Shown: positions 51,780 through 61,719 of the stretch, piece after piece
Layout: each line of letters starts with the position of its first letter
Numbering within the stretch: position 1 is the stretch's first letter
NCBI GenBank assembly: GCA_900317555.1
Contig: ONHF01000006.1
Location: 86,100-150,099, forward strand
Length of the DNA: 64,000 bases
Reading direction: 5' to 3'
DNA from: an uncultured Lachnospiraceae bacterium
GTDB taxonomy: Bacteria > Bacillota > Clostridia > Lachnospirales > Lachnospiraceae
The notes under the pieces: generated by a model
Seen by the model: the letters and a program-made list of their open reading frames with translations, nothing else
The model's database searches: none
What the model was told of the DNA's origin: nothing
Position numbers and translations under genes: made by a program

Positions 51780-52683
51780 AGATGTTTTTGCGGACGAACT
51801 GAAAAAGAGGACAGAAGAAGCGCAGGCAGTCATAGAGCGCTTTTTACCGAAGGCGGAAGGACCTGCAGCAACCGTCATCGAAGCTATGAATTATTCGGTT
51901 GAAGCCGGCGGAAAGCGCCTCCGTCCGGTTTTCCTGATGGAAGTCGCGAAGATGTACGGCGCGGAAAAGGCACTGTATGAGCCGTTCATGGCTGCACTGG
52001 AGATGATCCACACGTATTCTCTGATCCATGATGATCTTCCCGCGATGGACAATGACCACTACCGCAGAGGAAGACTTACAACATGGGCTGTCTATGGAGA
52101 CGGCATGGCTGTCATTGCGGGTGACGGACTTTTAAACTACGCGTTTGAAACAGCTGCCGGCGCTTTCGATGCCTGCCATGATCTTGAGCGGATGCGGCGC
52201 TGCGCGAAGGCTTTGCAGGTGCTCGGCCGGAATGCGGGCATTTACGGCATGGTCGGCGGACAGTGCGCGGATCTTGTGAGCGAGAAGGCGGCATCGCCGG
52301 TCAGCGAGGATACGCTGCTTTTTATTCACCGGAATAAAACAGCGGCTCTGATAGACAGCGGCCTTGTGATCGGCGCTGTTTTGGCCGGCGCACCGGAAGA
52401 AGATATCCGCAAGCTCCATCAGATCGCAGAGGAGATCGGCCTCGCTTTCCAGATAAGAGATGATATTCTCGATGTTTCGGGTTCACAGGAAACACTCGGA
52501 AAGAGCATTGGAAAGGATGCGGCTGAAGGCAAGGCGACGTATGTGTCCATGCATGGGCTGGACGCGGCATCGAAGGAAGTATCGCGGCTTACAAAGAGCG
52601 CGCTCCTTACGTTCGACGGCCTTGGCAGGACGGATCCCTTCCTTCGGGATCTTCTGGAAGCGCTTGTAACGCGAACGAAATAA
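51766..52683 (+). CDS. ispA: Farnesyl diphosphate synthase
   Basis: A short-chain trans-prenyl synthase of 305 residues. The first Asp-rich motif is HDDLPAMDNDHYRRG and the second FQIRDDILDVSG, both intact; GKRLRPVFL holds the pyrophosphate Lys/Arg. It joins IPP and DMAPP from the MEP route into FPP for UppS. I start at ATG 51766, which has GGGAG before it; ATG 51754 would add four residues. It overlaps xseB. Confidence 0.93.
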   Translation: MNSTEDVFADELKKRTEEAQAVIERFLPKAEGPAATVIEAMNYSVEAGGKRLRPVFLMEVAKMYGAEKALYEPFMAALEMIHTYSLIHDDLPAMDNDHYRRGRLTTWAVYGDGMAVIAGDGLLNYAFETAAGAFDACHDLERMRRCAKALQVLGRNAGIYGMVGGQCADLVSEKAASPVSEDTLLFIHRNKTAALIDSGLVIGAVLAGAPEEDIRKLHQIAEEIGLAFQIRDDILDVSGSQETLGKSIGKDAAEGKATYVSMHGLDAASKEVSRLTKSALLTFDGLGRTDPFLRDLLEALVTRTK

Positions 52684-52704
52684 TGGATTCCTTACGGGGG
52701 AAGT

Positions 52705-54567
52705 ATGGGAATTTTACTGGATTCAATTCATAAAGCCGGAGATATCAAGAAGATCGATCCGGCCGGATATCCGCAGCTTGCGCAGGAGATCCGTGAGTTT
52801 CTTGTCGACAAGGTCAGCAGGACCGGCGGACACCTGGCGAGCAATCTGGGCGCGGTCGAACTGACCATGGGACTGCATCTCGCTCTGGATCTGCCGAATG
52901 ACAAGATTATCTGGGATGTCGGTCATCAGTCTTATACGCATAAAATCCTGACGGGCCGCAAAGACCAGTTCGATACGCTGCGGCAGTACGGTGGTATCGC
53001 CGGTTTCCCGAGGCGCAGGGAGTCGGACTGTGACGCGTTTGATACGGGTCACGCTTCAACGTCCATCTCCGCAGGTCTCGGACTTGTCTGCGCGAGAGAT
53101 ACGCTGGGTGAAAAGCGGACGATCGTTTCTGTCATAGGAGACGGCGCGCTGACCGGCGGACTCGCCTACGAAGCGCTGAACAACGCTTCCAGACTCAATA
53201 CCAATTTCATAATCGTGCTGAATGACAATAACCGTTCGATTTCGGAAAATGTCGGAGGTATGCACAAGTATCTGAACGAAATCCGCACATCGGACGCGTA
53301 TCTGGATCTGCGTGACCGCGTTTATTCCAGAATGAACGGAAAGAATCCGGGCGCTGTGGACAAAATCCGCAAGGCCAAGAATATCTTCAAGTCGTTCTTT
53401 GTCCCCGGCATGCTCTTTGAGGAGCTGGGAATCACGTATCTCGGGCCTGTTGACGGCAACGACACGCTTGCGGTCAAACGGGCAATTGAGGACGCGAAGA
53501 GAATCCGCAAGGCCGTTGTTGTTCATGTCATTACCCGTAAGGGAGAAGGATATATTCCGGCGGAGAAGCATCCTGCGAGATTTCACGGCACTGCTCCGTT
53601 TGAAATTGAGACGGGCCTGCCGAAAGCGTCAAGCAAGCCGGGATATACGGATGTATTTTCCACGGTGATGGTCAAGATGGGGCAGCGCGACCCGAAAGTT
53701 GTCGCAATTACGGCAGCGATGGCGGACGGCGTAGGACTCGGACGGTTTCACAATATATATCCGGACCGCTTCTATGATGTCGGAATCGCCGAAGAACATG
53801 CTGTGACCTTTGCCGCGGGACTGGCTGCCGGCGGCTTAAAGCCTGTCGTTGCGGTTTATTCGACTTTCCTGCAAAGAGCATATGACGAGATGGTGCATGA
53901 TGTCTGTATGCAGGATCTGCCTGTTGTTTTCGCGGTCGACCGCGCGGGGCTTGTCGGAGCGGACGGAGAAACGCATCAGGGCATTCTGGATCTGTCCTAT
54001 CTCTCCTCGATCCCCAACATGGTCGTCTGTGCGCCGAAGAATAAATGGGGTGTATCCGATCTCATGAAGTTCGCGCTCCGGTACGGGCATCCGATCGCGA
54101 TCCGCTATCCCAGAGGTGCGGCCTTTGACGGCCTCAAAGACCTGCGGACACCGGTAGAGCTCGGCAAGTCGGAGATGGTGCATCAGGGCAGCGGAATTCT
54201 TCTGTTCGCTGCCGGCAGCATGGTGGAGACGGCGCTTGCCGTGCATGAAATTCTGAAGGAAAAAGGATTTGATGCCACGATTGTCAACGCGCGTTTTATC
54301 CGGCCTTTTGATGCGGAAATGCTGAAAGAACAGCTGCCTTCGCATGAGCTTCTCGTTACGATGGAAGAGAATGTCAGAAGCGGCGGCTTCGGAGAACATG
54401 TTGAAAGCTATGTGAGCGAACATTTCCCGGGGCAGAAGGTGCTGACAATAGCAATTGAGGATGAATATGTGGAGCATGGAAATGTCGATCTTCTGAAAAA
54501 GAAGCTCGGTATTGACGCGGCTTCGATCGCGGAAAGGATACTTGCGCTGCAGACAGGGAACACATGA
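52705..54567 (+). CDS. dxs: 1-deoxy-D-xylulose-5-phosphate synthase
   Basis: Dxs (620 residues) condenses pyruvate and glyceraldehyde 3-phosphate with TPP as the first MEP step. DVGHQSYTHKILTGRKD, GDGALTGGLAYEALNNA with LNDNNRSISENVGG (TPP binding), the EEHAVTFAAGLAAGG catalytic region and DRAGLVGADGETHQG are all present. Length is normal. The product also feeds thiamine and pyridoxal. It overlaps tlyA by 4 bases. Confidence 0.97.
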   Translation: MGILLDSIHKAGDIKKIDPAGYPQLAQEIREFLVDKVSRTGGHLASNLGAVELTMGLHLALDLPNDKIIWDVGHQSYTHKILTGRKDQFDTLRQYGGIAGFPRRRESDCDAFDTGHASTSISAGLGLVCARDTLGEKRTIVSVIGDGALTGGLAYEALNNASRLNTNFIIVLNDNNRSISENVGGMHKYLNEIRTSDAYLDLRDRVYSRMNGKNPGAVDKIRKAKNIFKSFFVPGMLFEELGITYLGPVDGNDTLAVKRAIEDAKRIRKAVVVHVITRKGEGYIPAEKHPARFHGTAPFEIETGLPKASSKPGYTDVFSTVMVKMGQRDPKVVAITAAMADGVGLGRFHNIYPDRFYDVGIAEEHAVTFAAGLAAGGLKPVVAVYSTFLQRAYDEMVHDVCMQDLPVVFAVDRAGLVGADGETHQGILDLSYLSSIPNMVVCAPKNKWGVSDLMKFALRYGHPIAIRYPRGAAFDGLKDLRTPVELGKSEMVHQGSGILLFAAGSMVETALAVHEILKEKGFDATIVNARFIRPFDAEMLKEQLPSHELLVTMEENVRSGGFGEHVESYVSEHFPGQKVLTIAIEDEYVEHGNVDLLKKKLGIDAASIAERILALQTGNT

Positions 54568-55451
54568 AGAAGAGACTGGATGTGATTCTGACCGAAGGCG
54601 GCTTTGCCCCGTCCAGAGAGCGGGCGAAGATCATGCTGATGTCAGGAATTGTATATGTAAACGGGCAGAAGGAAGACAAACCGGGGACGCAGTTCGATCC
54701 GGAAAAGATACAGATTGAAGTCCGGGGAGAAACACTTCGCTATGTATCCCGCGGGGGACTCAAACTCGAGAAGGCGCTGCAGGTTTTTCCGCTTGATCTT
54801 TCCGGAAAGGTCTGCATGGACATCGGTGCCTCCACCGGCGGTTTTACCGACTGCATGCTGCAGAACGGTGCAAAGCTTGTCTATTCGATAGATGTCGGCT
54901 ACGGACAGCTGGACTGGAAGCTTCGAAGTGATGACAGGGTGATCTGCCTTGAGAAGACAAACTTCCGCTATCTGACACGGGAAGAGCTGACGCAGGAAGG
55001 AAAACTGCCGGTTCCGGACTTTGCTTCCTGCGATGTTTCCTTCATCTCGCTCTCGAAAATTCTGCCGGCCGCCTTCGAGATCATAAAGCCGGGGGCGGAA
55101 ATGGTCTGTCTGATCAAACCGCAGTTCGAGGCGGGGCGCGAGAAGGTCGGCAAAAAGGGCGTTGTCCGAGATCCTGCAGTCCATCAGGAGGTCATCCGCG
55201 CGGCGCTTTCCTACGCGGCCGCACAGGGATTCGAGACGCTGGGGTTAGACTATTCGCCGATCCGCGGACCGGAAGGAAACATCGAGTATCTGATGTATAT
55301 CAGAAAACCGGGAGAGTCCGGAGGAGAAGCGGCGTCGAAGACAGGCCTTTCTGTTACCGCGCATGATTATTCAGATCAGGAAATCACGGCGCTTGTTACG
55401 GCTTCTCACGCCGCGTTTTCTTCCGCCGGAGGTAATCCCGACCATGAATAA
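54564..55451 (+). CDS. tlyA: TlyA family rRNA 2'-O-methyltransferase
   Basis: A 295-residue protein with an N-terminal S4 RNA-binding domain (RLDVILTEGGFAPSRERAK) and an FtsJ-type SAM methyltransferase domain (MDIGASTGGFTDCMLQNG, DVSFISLSKILPA, LIKPQFEAGREKVG). TlyA enzymes methylate cytidines in 16S and 23S rRNA; the older name hemolysin is misleading. The C-terminal 45 residues run past the fold and overlap the start of nadK by 8 bases. Confidence 0.93.
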   Translation: MKKRLDVILTEGGFAPSRERAKIMLMSGIVYVNGQKEDKPGTQFDPEKIQIEVRGETLRYVSRGGLKLEKALQVFPLDLSGKVCMDIGASTGGFTDCMLQNGAKLVYSIDVGYGQLDWKLRSDDRVICLEKTNFRYLTREELTQEGKLPVPDFASCDVSFISLSKILPAAFEIIKPGAEMVCLIKPQFEAGREKVGKKGVVRDPAVHQEVIRAALSYAAAQGFETLGLDYSPIRGPEGNIEYLMYIRKPGESGGEAASKTGLSVTAHDYSDQEITALVTASHAAFSSAGGNPDHE

Positions 55452-56238
55452 TTTCTGCGTGATTACCAATACCATCAAGGATCCGGACCATGCCTTTACA
55501 GATGCGGTCTGTTCATTTATCACATCGCATGGCGGAACCTACACGGACAGCGCGGATGACAGGACGCAGTGTATTCTGGTTCTGGGCGGCGACGGCACCG
55601 TGCTGCAGGCAGCCGGAACATATCTGGAACGCGGCATACCGCTTCTTGGCATCAATCTGGGTACACTCGGATATCTTGCGGAGATCGAGAAAAATGCCTG
55701 GAAGGAAGCGCTTCTCCGCGTATTCTCTGACAATTATGAAATCGAAAACCGGATGATGCTGGAAGGACTTTGCCCGGACGGCAGAGTCCGTTACGCGCTC
55801 AACGATGTTGTCATTTCACGAAACGGTCCGCCGCAGATCCTGGGCTTTGACGTATTCGTCAACGGACAGTTTCTCAATACATTTTCCGCCGACGGCATTC
55901 TCCTGTCTACGCCGACAGGATCCACAGCCTATAACCTTTCGGCCGGCGGGCCGATCGTCGAGCCTTCCGCAAGGCTGATCCTTTTAACACCGGTCTGTCC
56001 GCACACTTTGAATAACCGTTCGATTGTTTTGTCTCCGGAAGATGAGGTACAAATCGGTGTCGGACATCCTTCCCGCTCGCTGGAGATTGAGGCGGGAGCT
56101 GTTTTTGACGGCGGAGAATTCGTACAGCTTTCGGCGGGAGAGAGGATTACCATCAGAGAATCGAAGAAAACCGTGCGGCTTGTCAAGATGGGAAGAAAGA
56201 GCTTTCTTGAAACGCTGCACCGGAAAATGCAGGGATAG
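55444..56238 (+). CDS. nadK: NAD kinase
   Basis: NadK (264 residues) makes NADP from NAD. LVLGGDGTVLQAAG carries the GGDG signature, GINLGTLGYLAEIEK and STPTGSTAYNLSAGGPIV complete the site. I start at ATG 55444, inside the end of tlyA, since GGAGG precedes it and MNNFCVITN begins the family core; an upstream in-frame ATG at 55363 would add 27 unrelated residues. The tlyA-nadK-argR-recN order is usual in Clostridia. Confidence 0.94.
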   Translation: MNNFCVITNTIKDPDHAFTDAVCSFITSHGGTYTDSADDRTQCILVLGGDGTVLQAAGTYLERGIPLLGINLGTLGYLAEIEKNAWKEALLRVFSDNYEIENRMMLEGLCPDGRVRYALNDVVISRNGPPQILGFDVFVNGQFLNTFSADGILLSTPTGSTAYNLSAGGPIVEPSARLILLTPVCPHTLNNRSIVLSPEDEVQIGVGHPSRSLEIEAGAVFDGGEFVQLSAGERITIRESKKTVRLVKMGRKSFLETLHRKMQG

Positions 56239-56261
56239 CAATAGTCCGCGAAGAGGGAAGC

Positions 56262-56726
56262 ATGGCAAGCAGAAAGAACCGACTTGACAGAATACTTGAG
56301 ATCATCGCGCAGAACGAGATCCAGACGCAGGGGGAGCTGGCGGATATCCTGGTACAGGAGGGGTATAACGTGACGCAGGCAACGGTCTCCAGAGACATAC
56401 GCAAGCTCCGGCTGCAAAAGACCAGAATTCCGGGGGGACGTCAGAAATATATAGCGCCCGAACGCAGAGAAGATTCCCAGGAAACCGTCAGAAGATCGCT
56501 CCGGGTCATGAAGGACGGTATTGTCTCGATGGATCAGGCCCAGAATATTCTGGTCGTCAAAACAGTGGCCGGCATGGCCATGGCAGTGGCAGCAGCACTT
56601 GACGCGCTGAACTTTCATGAGATTGTCGGGTGCATCGCCGGAGATGACACGATTATGGCTGCCGTACGTTCCGCCGAGGACACAAAGGCTTTAATGAGCC
56701 GCATTCGTGAGATGCTGCAGAAGTAG
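56262..56726 (+). CDS. argR: Arginine repressor
   Basis: ArgR/AhrC (154 residues): a winged-helix N-terminal domain (TQGELADILVQEGYNVTQA, TVSRDIRKLRLQK) and a C-terminal hexamer domain whose arginine site includes GCIAGDDTIMAAVRS. It represses arginine synthesis and activates catabolism when arginine is bound. No arg gene is in the window, so it acts in trans. Its place before recN is conserved. Confidence 0.95.
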   Translation: MASRKNRLDRILEIIAQNEIQTQGELADILVQEGYNVTQATVSRDIRKLRLQKTRIPGGRQKYIAPERREDSQETVRRSLRVMKDGIVSMDQAQNILVVKTVAGMAMAVAAALDALNFHEIVGCIAGDDTIMAAVRSAEDTKALMSRIREMLQK

Positions 56727-56746
56727 AGAGCTTTGAGAGGAAGGCC

Positions 56747-58444
56747 ATGTTACTGAATCTCCATGTCAGGAATCTTGCTCTTATTGAGGAAGAGGAAATT
56801 TCATTTACGGACGGCCTGAATATTCTGACCGGCGAGACCGGCGCCGGCAAATCGATTCTTCTCGGGTCTGTCAATCTTGCGCTCGGCGCGAAAACTACCG
56901 GCGCTGTGATCCGGACCGGGGCGGAGTCCGCGCTGATTGAAATGATTTTCCGTCTGGATAACAGTCATCAGAGAGAAAAGCTTGCGGCCATGGATCTTTC
57001 TCCGGATGAGGATGACTGTGTTCTGATCAAACGGAAAATCTTTCCTTCCCGCAGTGTATGCTCTATCCAGGGAGAAACGGTAACACAGGCGCAGCTGCGG
57101 GAAATGGCGCAGCTTCTGATCGATGTCTACGGGCAGAGAGAGAACCAGAAGCTTCTGCGCAGAGAGGCGCAGCTCGGACTGATCGATGATTACGCGGGAG
57201 ACGAAGCGGCGCAGCTGCTGAAAAATATCCGCGAAGCCTATCACACGCTCCGTACGCTCACGGCAGAATATGAGAATACGAACCTTGATGCAGCGCAGAG
57301 GCAGCGGGAGGCGGATCTTTTATCCTACGAAGTGAATGAAATCGAACAGGCGCAGCTGCAGGCTGGAGAAGACACCGCGCTCGAGGCCAAATACAGAAGA
57401 CTTTCCAATTTCCGGAGAATCCATGAGGCTGCTTCCGCAGCGGGTTCGCTTTCTCTGGATGAAGATGAAACGGCTGCGGCGCAGATTGAAAGAGCCCTGC
57501 GCGCATTGTCACAGGTGCAGGGGTTGGACAGCGAACTCGATGAAATCGCCGCACAGCTCTCGGACATAGACGGCCTGCTGTCCGATTTCTCGAGATCTTT
57601 GAATGACTACATGGACAGCCTGTCTTTTGATCCGGAGGATTTTGCGGCGACCGAAGAACGACTCAATCTGATCAATCATCTGAAAGCCAAGTACGGCGGG
57701 TCCCTCGAAAAGATCGGCCTTGCGCTTGCACAGAGAAAGGAAAGACTCTCGGATCTGGAGGACTACGAAGGCACGAGAAAACGCCTGCTTGCAAAGATGG
57801 AAACCGCGCGCGGACAGTATCGGACACTTTGCGCTGAGCTGACGCTTCTGCGGAAAAAAAGCGCGGAAGATTTTGCCGTAAAACTGAAAGCCGAGCTGCG
57901 CGAACTCAATTTTCCGCAGGTTGATTTTCAGGTGCAGATTCTGTCCGGTGAGGAATATGCCGGCGCGGACGGTTGTGACTGCCTGCGCTTTTATATCTCG
58001 ATGAATCCCGGCGAGAAACCGCGCCCTCTGGATGAGATCGCGAGCGGCGGCGAGCTTTCCAGAATCATGCTTGCGGTCAAGACCGTTTTTGCCGGCAAAG
58101 ACGACATTCATACCTTTATCTTCGATGAGATTGACAGCGGCATCAGTGGTCAGACGGCCTGGAAGGTATCGGAAAAGCTCGCGAAGCTTTCAAGGGATCA
58201 TCAGATCCTCTGCATTACACATCTTCCGCAGATTGCAGCGATGGGAGACGCGCATTTGCGCATCGTAAAGGAAACCGGGGACGGTAGAACAAGAACCCAT
58301 ATCCGGCGCCTTGATCCGCAGGAATCACTTACGGAAGTCGCGAGACTCCTTGGAAGTGATACGATTACGAAAGCGGCGCTGGACAACGCGGTGCAGCTTA
58401 AAGAGACAGCGGAGCTTGCCAAAGACAGACTGCGCCGTACGTAG
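56747..58444 (+). CDS. recN: DNA repair protein RecN
   Basis: RecN (565 residues) is an SMC-like ATPase acting early at double-strand breaks. Walker A is GETGAGKSILLGSVNL; the middle is coiled coil (about 150-370); the ABC signature SGGELSRIMLAVK and Walker B TFIFDEIDSGISGQ are near the C-terminus. Length is normal. In spore formers spoIVB and spo0A come next; here a DUF1836 gene and pcrA follow. Confidence 0.96.
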   Translation: MLLNLHVRNLALIEEEEISFTDGLNILTGETGAGKSILLGSVNLALGAKTTGAVIRTGAESALIEMIFRLDNSHQREKLAAMDLSPDEDDCVLIKRKIFPSRSVCSIQGETVTQAQLREMAQLLIDVYGQRENQKLLRREAQLGLIDDYAGDEAAQLLKNIREAYHTLRTLTAEYENTNLDAAQRQREADLLSYEVNEIEQAQLQAGEDTALEAKYRRLSNFRRIHEAASAAGSLSLDEDETAAAQIERALRALSQVQGLDSELDEIAAQLSDIDGLLSDFSRSLNDYMDSLSFDPEDFAATEERLNLINHLKAKYGGSLEKIGLALAQRKERLSDLEDYEGTRKRLLAKMETARGQYRTLCAELTLLRKKSAEDFAVKLKAELRELNFPQVDFQVQILSGEEYAGADGCDCLRFYISMNPGEKPRPLDEIASGGELSRIMLAVKTVFAGKDDIHTFIFDEIDSGISGQTAWKVSEKLAKLSRDHQILCITHLPQIAAMGDAHLRIVKETGDGRTRTHIRRLDPQESLTEVARLLGSDTITKAALDNAVQLKETAELAKDRLRRT

Positions 58445-58464
58445 TAACCGGAGAAGGATAACGA

Positions 58465-59127
58465 ATGAACCAGATGGATGAACTGCAGGCGATGTTCGCG
58501 GACATGATGGACAGCCTGAAATTTGTGGATGCCGGGGAAATTCCGGACATAGATCTTTATATGGATCAGGTGACGACGTTTATGAATCAGCACCTGTCGG
58601 CTTTCGCGCGGGATCCTGAAAATGACAAGATTCTGACGAAGACCATGATCAACAATTACGCAAAGAGCGATCTGTTAGTGCCGCCGGTCCGAAAGAAATA
58701 CGGCATTGACCACATGATCCTGCTTCTGTTCATCTACTATCTGAAGAATTTTCTTTCTATCAATGATGTTGCGCGCATTCTTGCTCCTCTGCGCAGTGAA
58801 TACGCGAAGACGCCTGTCGTGAAAAAGGGAAAAACAGCGCCGCCCGCACCCGAAAGCGGACTTTCGATCCGGGATATTTACGAGCGCATCTATGACGGAA
58901 TCGGAAAACACAGGGATGAAATAACGGGCGAGATCAACCGGGAATTCGAGTGCGCGAAGGGCACTTTTACCGATGTTCCGGAAAGGGAACGCGGGAAGCT
59001 GCAGCAGCTCGAGCTGATCTGCAGAATGAGCGCCGACATTTATTTCCGGAAGCTCTTCATCGAGCGGCTCCTAGATCAGGAGCAGCTGCGCGAGAGCGGC
59101 AAAGAGACTACAGAACAAGGAAAGTAA
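58465..59127 (+). CDS. DUF1836 protein
   Basis: A 220-residue member of DUF1836. PDIDLYMDQVTTFMN, DKILTKTMINNYAKSDLL and ILLLFIYYLKNFLSINDVA are the family core in residues 25-110, a winged-helix-like fold resembling MerR DNA binding. The rest is charged helix. Function is unknown. It lies 20 bases after recN and 6 before pcrA, so it is part of that unit. Confidence 0.85.
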   Translation: MNQMDELQAMFADMMDSLKFVDAGEIPDIDLYMDQVTTFMNQHLSAFARDPENDKILTKTMINNYAKSDLLVPPVRKKYGIDHMILLLFIYYLKNFLSINDVARILAPLRSEYAKTPVVKKGKTAPPAPESGLSIRDIYERIYDGIGKHRDEITGEINREFECAKGTFTDVPERERGKLQQLELICRMSADIYFRKLFIERLLDQEQLRESGKETTEQGK

Positions 59128-59133
59128 CACTGA

Positions 59134-61551
59134 ATGAGTATTTACGATACGCTGAATCAAAAACAGCAGGAGGCATGTTTTCACACGGAAGGCCCGGTCC
59201 TGATCCTGGCCGGTGCGGGCTCCGGAAAGACGCGCGTCATCACACACCGCATTGCCTATCTTCTGGAGGAATGCGATGTCAATCCGTGGAACATCCTCGC
59301 GATTACCTTTACGAATAAGGCGGCCGGTGAAATGCGGGAACGTGTCGACAAGCTGATCGGATTCGGCGCCCAGAGTGTCTGGATATCGACCTTTCACTCC
59401 ATGTGTGTCCGGATTCTCAGAAGGCACATTGAAGCCATCGGTTATGACAGGAATTTCACGATTTATGATACCGACGACCAGAAAGCACTGATCCGGCAGA
59501 TCCTTGTCCGTCTTTCGATTGACCCGAAAGTACTGCGGGAGAGAGCGGTCATGTCTGCGGTTTCTTCCGCGAAAAACAAAATGGAAACGCCGGAGATTTA
59601 CCGGGAACACCATGCGCACAGTGAAACGAACCGGCAGATCGCAGATGTATACGATCAGTATGAGAGGGAGCTGCGGAAAAACAACGCGCTCGATTTTGAC
59701 GATCTTTTACTGAAAACAGCCGAACTGTTCCGGACAAACAAGGAGATTCTGGAGTCTTATCAGAACCGATTCCGCTATATTATGGTGGATGAGTATCAGG
59801 ATACCAACCAGGTGCAGTTTAACATCGTGAGCATGCTTGCCGGCGGCTATCGGAATCTGTGCGTTGTCGGCGACGATGACCAGTCGATCTACAAGTTCCG
59901 CGGCGCCGATATCCGCAATATCCTGAATTTTGAAACAGAGTATCCGGACGCACTTGTCGTCAAGCTCGAACAGAATTACCGTTCCACCCAGAACATTCTG
60001 GATGCGGCGAATGCCGTCATCAGCAACAACACGCATCGTAAAGACAAAAAGCTGTGGACGGAAGAAGGGGCGGGGAGCCTTATTCATTTCAGGTCTTTCG
60101 GCAGTGCGCCGGATGAAGCTTCCTTTATCGCGGAGGATATTGACAGGAAAATGCGACAGGATCATTCGCTTTCCTACAAAGATTTCGCGGTGCTGTACCG
60201 GACAAACGCGCAGTCCCGGCTGATCGAGGACCAGTTCGTCCGCCAGTCGATTCCTTACAATATCGTCGGCGGCCATAATTTCTATGACCGCATGGAAGTC
60301 CGGGATATCCTGAGTTACCTGCGGACCATCGCAAACCCACGGGACGATATCAGCTGTCAGCGCATTATTAATATTCCAAAGCGCGGTATCGGCAAAACAA
60401 CAATTGACCGTGTCCTTGCCTACGCGCAGGCACGCGGGACCGGTTTCTTCGAAGCGCTTGAAAATATGGATGAGATTCCGGATATTGCGCGGGCAAAGGC
60501 AAAACTTTCGCCGTTTGTGATTTTAATGAAATCTTTGCGGGATTTCGCGGAGAGCAGCAGCGTTTCCGGTTTGATTGAAGAGGTCATAAAGGAAACCGGT
60601 TATGAGAATTACCTGAGGGATTATGACAGCGAAAGCGCGGATGACCGGCTGGACAACGTGAGCGAGCTGATCTCGAAGGCGGTTTCCTATGAACAGGATA
60701 TGTATGAGCAGGGAGAGGAAGCGCCGACCCTGCAGGGGTTTCTGGAAGATGTTTCGCTGGTTGCAGATATTGACCAGGTGGGCGGCGATGATGACAGAGT
60801 TCTGTTAATGACTCTGCATAGCGCGAAAGGCCTGGAGTTTTCCAATGTCTATCTTGCAGGTATGGAAGAGGGGCTGTTCCCTTCTTATCAGTCGGCAGGA
60901 TCAGAAGATGAAGATGCGCTTGAGGAAGAGCGGAGGCTTGCGTACGTCGGAATTACAAGAGCAAGAAAAGATCTGACGATCACATACGCGCAGTGCCGGA
61001 TGATCCGCGGCGACTATATCTACAATCCGGTCAGCCGCTTTGTCCTTGAAATCCCGGAGAAGCTTCTCGATGAATCTCCGCGACTGCCTGGCCGTCAGGA
61101 TGATTCCTTTGAGGATGACGATCCGGCTGATATGCCGTGGAATGAAAGCGGAGAATCAGAGGCGCCTTCCAAAGCATTGGACTTTCCGAAGAAAACGCAG
61201 CAGAGCAGCGGATACAAGCGTTCTTCGGGCGGATACAGCAATCCGTATCTTTCCAGAGGCTTCCGCGTGCCGGATGCACCGAAGAGGAAATCTGTAAACC
61301 GGCCGAAAGCGGCGCCGCAGACAAAGGAGTTCAAAAACTACGCGAAAACAGGACTGGACGCACTCAAAGGAATGCCCCTTTTTGAAAAACCGGCCTATAG
61401 CGTCGGCGACCGCGTGCGGCATGTCAAGTTCGGCGATGGAACCGTGGAAAACATCGAACGGACGCCCAAGGATTTTAAGGTTGTTGTAAAGTTTGACGGG
61501 TGCGGACAGAAAATTATGTATGCTGCGTTCGCGAAACTGGTGAAAATCTAA
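59134..61551 (+). CDS. pcrA: ATP-dependent DNA helicase PcrA/UvrD
   Basis: An 805-residue SF1A 3'-5' helicase used in repair and replication of plasmids and damaged forks. LAGAGSGKTRVITHRIAYLL (motif I), AITFTNKAAGEMRER (Ia), MVDEYQDTNQVQF (II), GDDDQSIYKFRGADI (III), LEQNYRSTQNILDAANAVI-type motif IV and VLLMTLHSAKGLEF with YVGITRARKDL (V, VI) are seen. A disordered linker (about 640-745) leads to the PcrA Tudor-like RNAP-binding end (YSVGDRVRHVKFGDGTV). Confidence 0.96.
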   Translation: MSIYDTLNQKQQEACFHTEGPVLILAGAGSGKTRVITHRIAYLLEECDVNPWNILAITFTNKAAGEMRERVDKLIGFGAQSVWISTFHSMCVRILRRHIEAIGYDRNFTIYDTDDQKALIRQILVRLSIDPKVLRERAVMSAVSSAKNKMETPEIYREHHAHSETNRQIADVYDQYERELRKNNALDFDDLLLKTAELFRTNKEILESYQNRFRYIMVDEYQDTNQVQFNIVSMLAGGYRNLCVVGDDDQSIYKFRGADIRNILNFETEYPDALVVKLEQNYRSTQNILDAANAVISNNTHRKDKKLWTEEGAGSLIHFRSFGSAPDEASFIAEDIDRKMRQDHSLSYKDFAVLYRTNAQSRLIEDQFVRQSIPYNIVGGHNFYDRMEVRDILSYLRTIANPRDDISCQRIINIPKRGIGKTTIDRVLAYAQARGTGFFEALENMDEIPDIARAKAKLSPFVILMKSLRDFAESSSVSGLIEEVIKETGYENYLRDYDSESADDRLDNVSELISKAVSYEQDMYEQGEEAPTLQGFLEDVSLVADIDQVGGDDDRVLLMTLHSAKGLEFSNVYLAGMEEGLFPSYQSAGSEDEDALEEERRLAYVGITRARKDLTITYAQCRMIRGDYIYNPVSRFVLEIPEKLLDESPRLPGRQDDSFEDDDPADMPWNESGESEAPSKALDFPKKTQQSSGYKRSSGGYSNPYLSRGFRVPDAPKRKSVNRPKAAPQTKEFKNYAKTGLDALKGMPLFEKPAYSVGDRVRHVKFGDGTVENIERTPKDFKVVVKFDGCGQKIMYAAFAKLVKI

Positions 61552-61719
61552 GCGCAGGGTGATCCGGAATCTGCAATGTGCCTTGTTTTCCGGAAAACAG
61601 TGGAGGAACGCACCGGAAATGTACACTGCCTGCGCGGTAGATATGGAATTGCTTCCGTCTCAGTGGTATATTGGAGTTAAGCTGAAAACGAAAAAGCCGG
61701 AACGCAGGGAGGTTATGAT

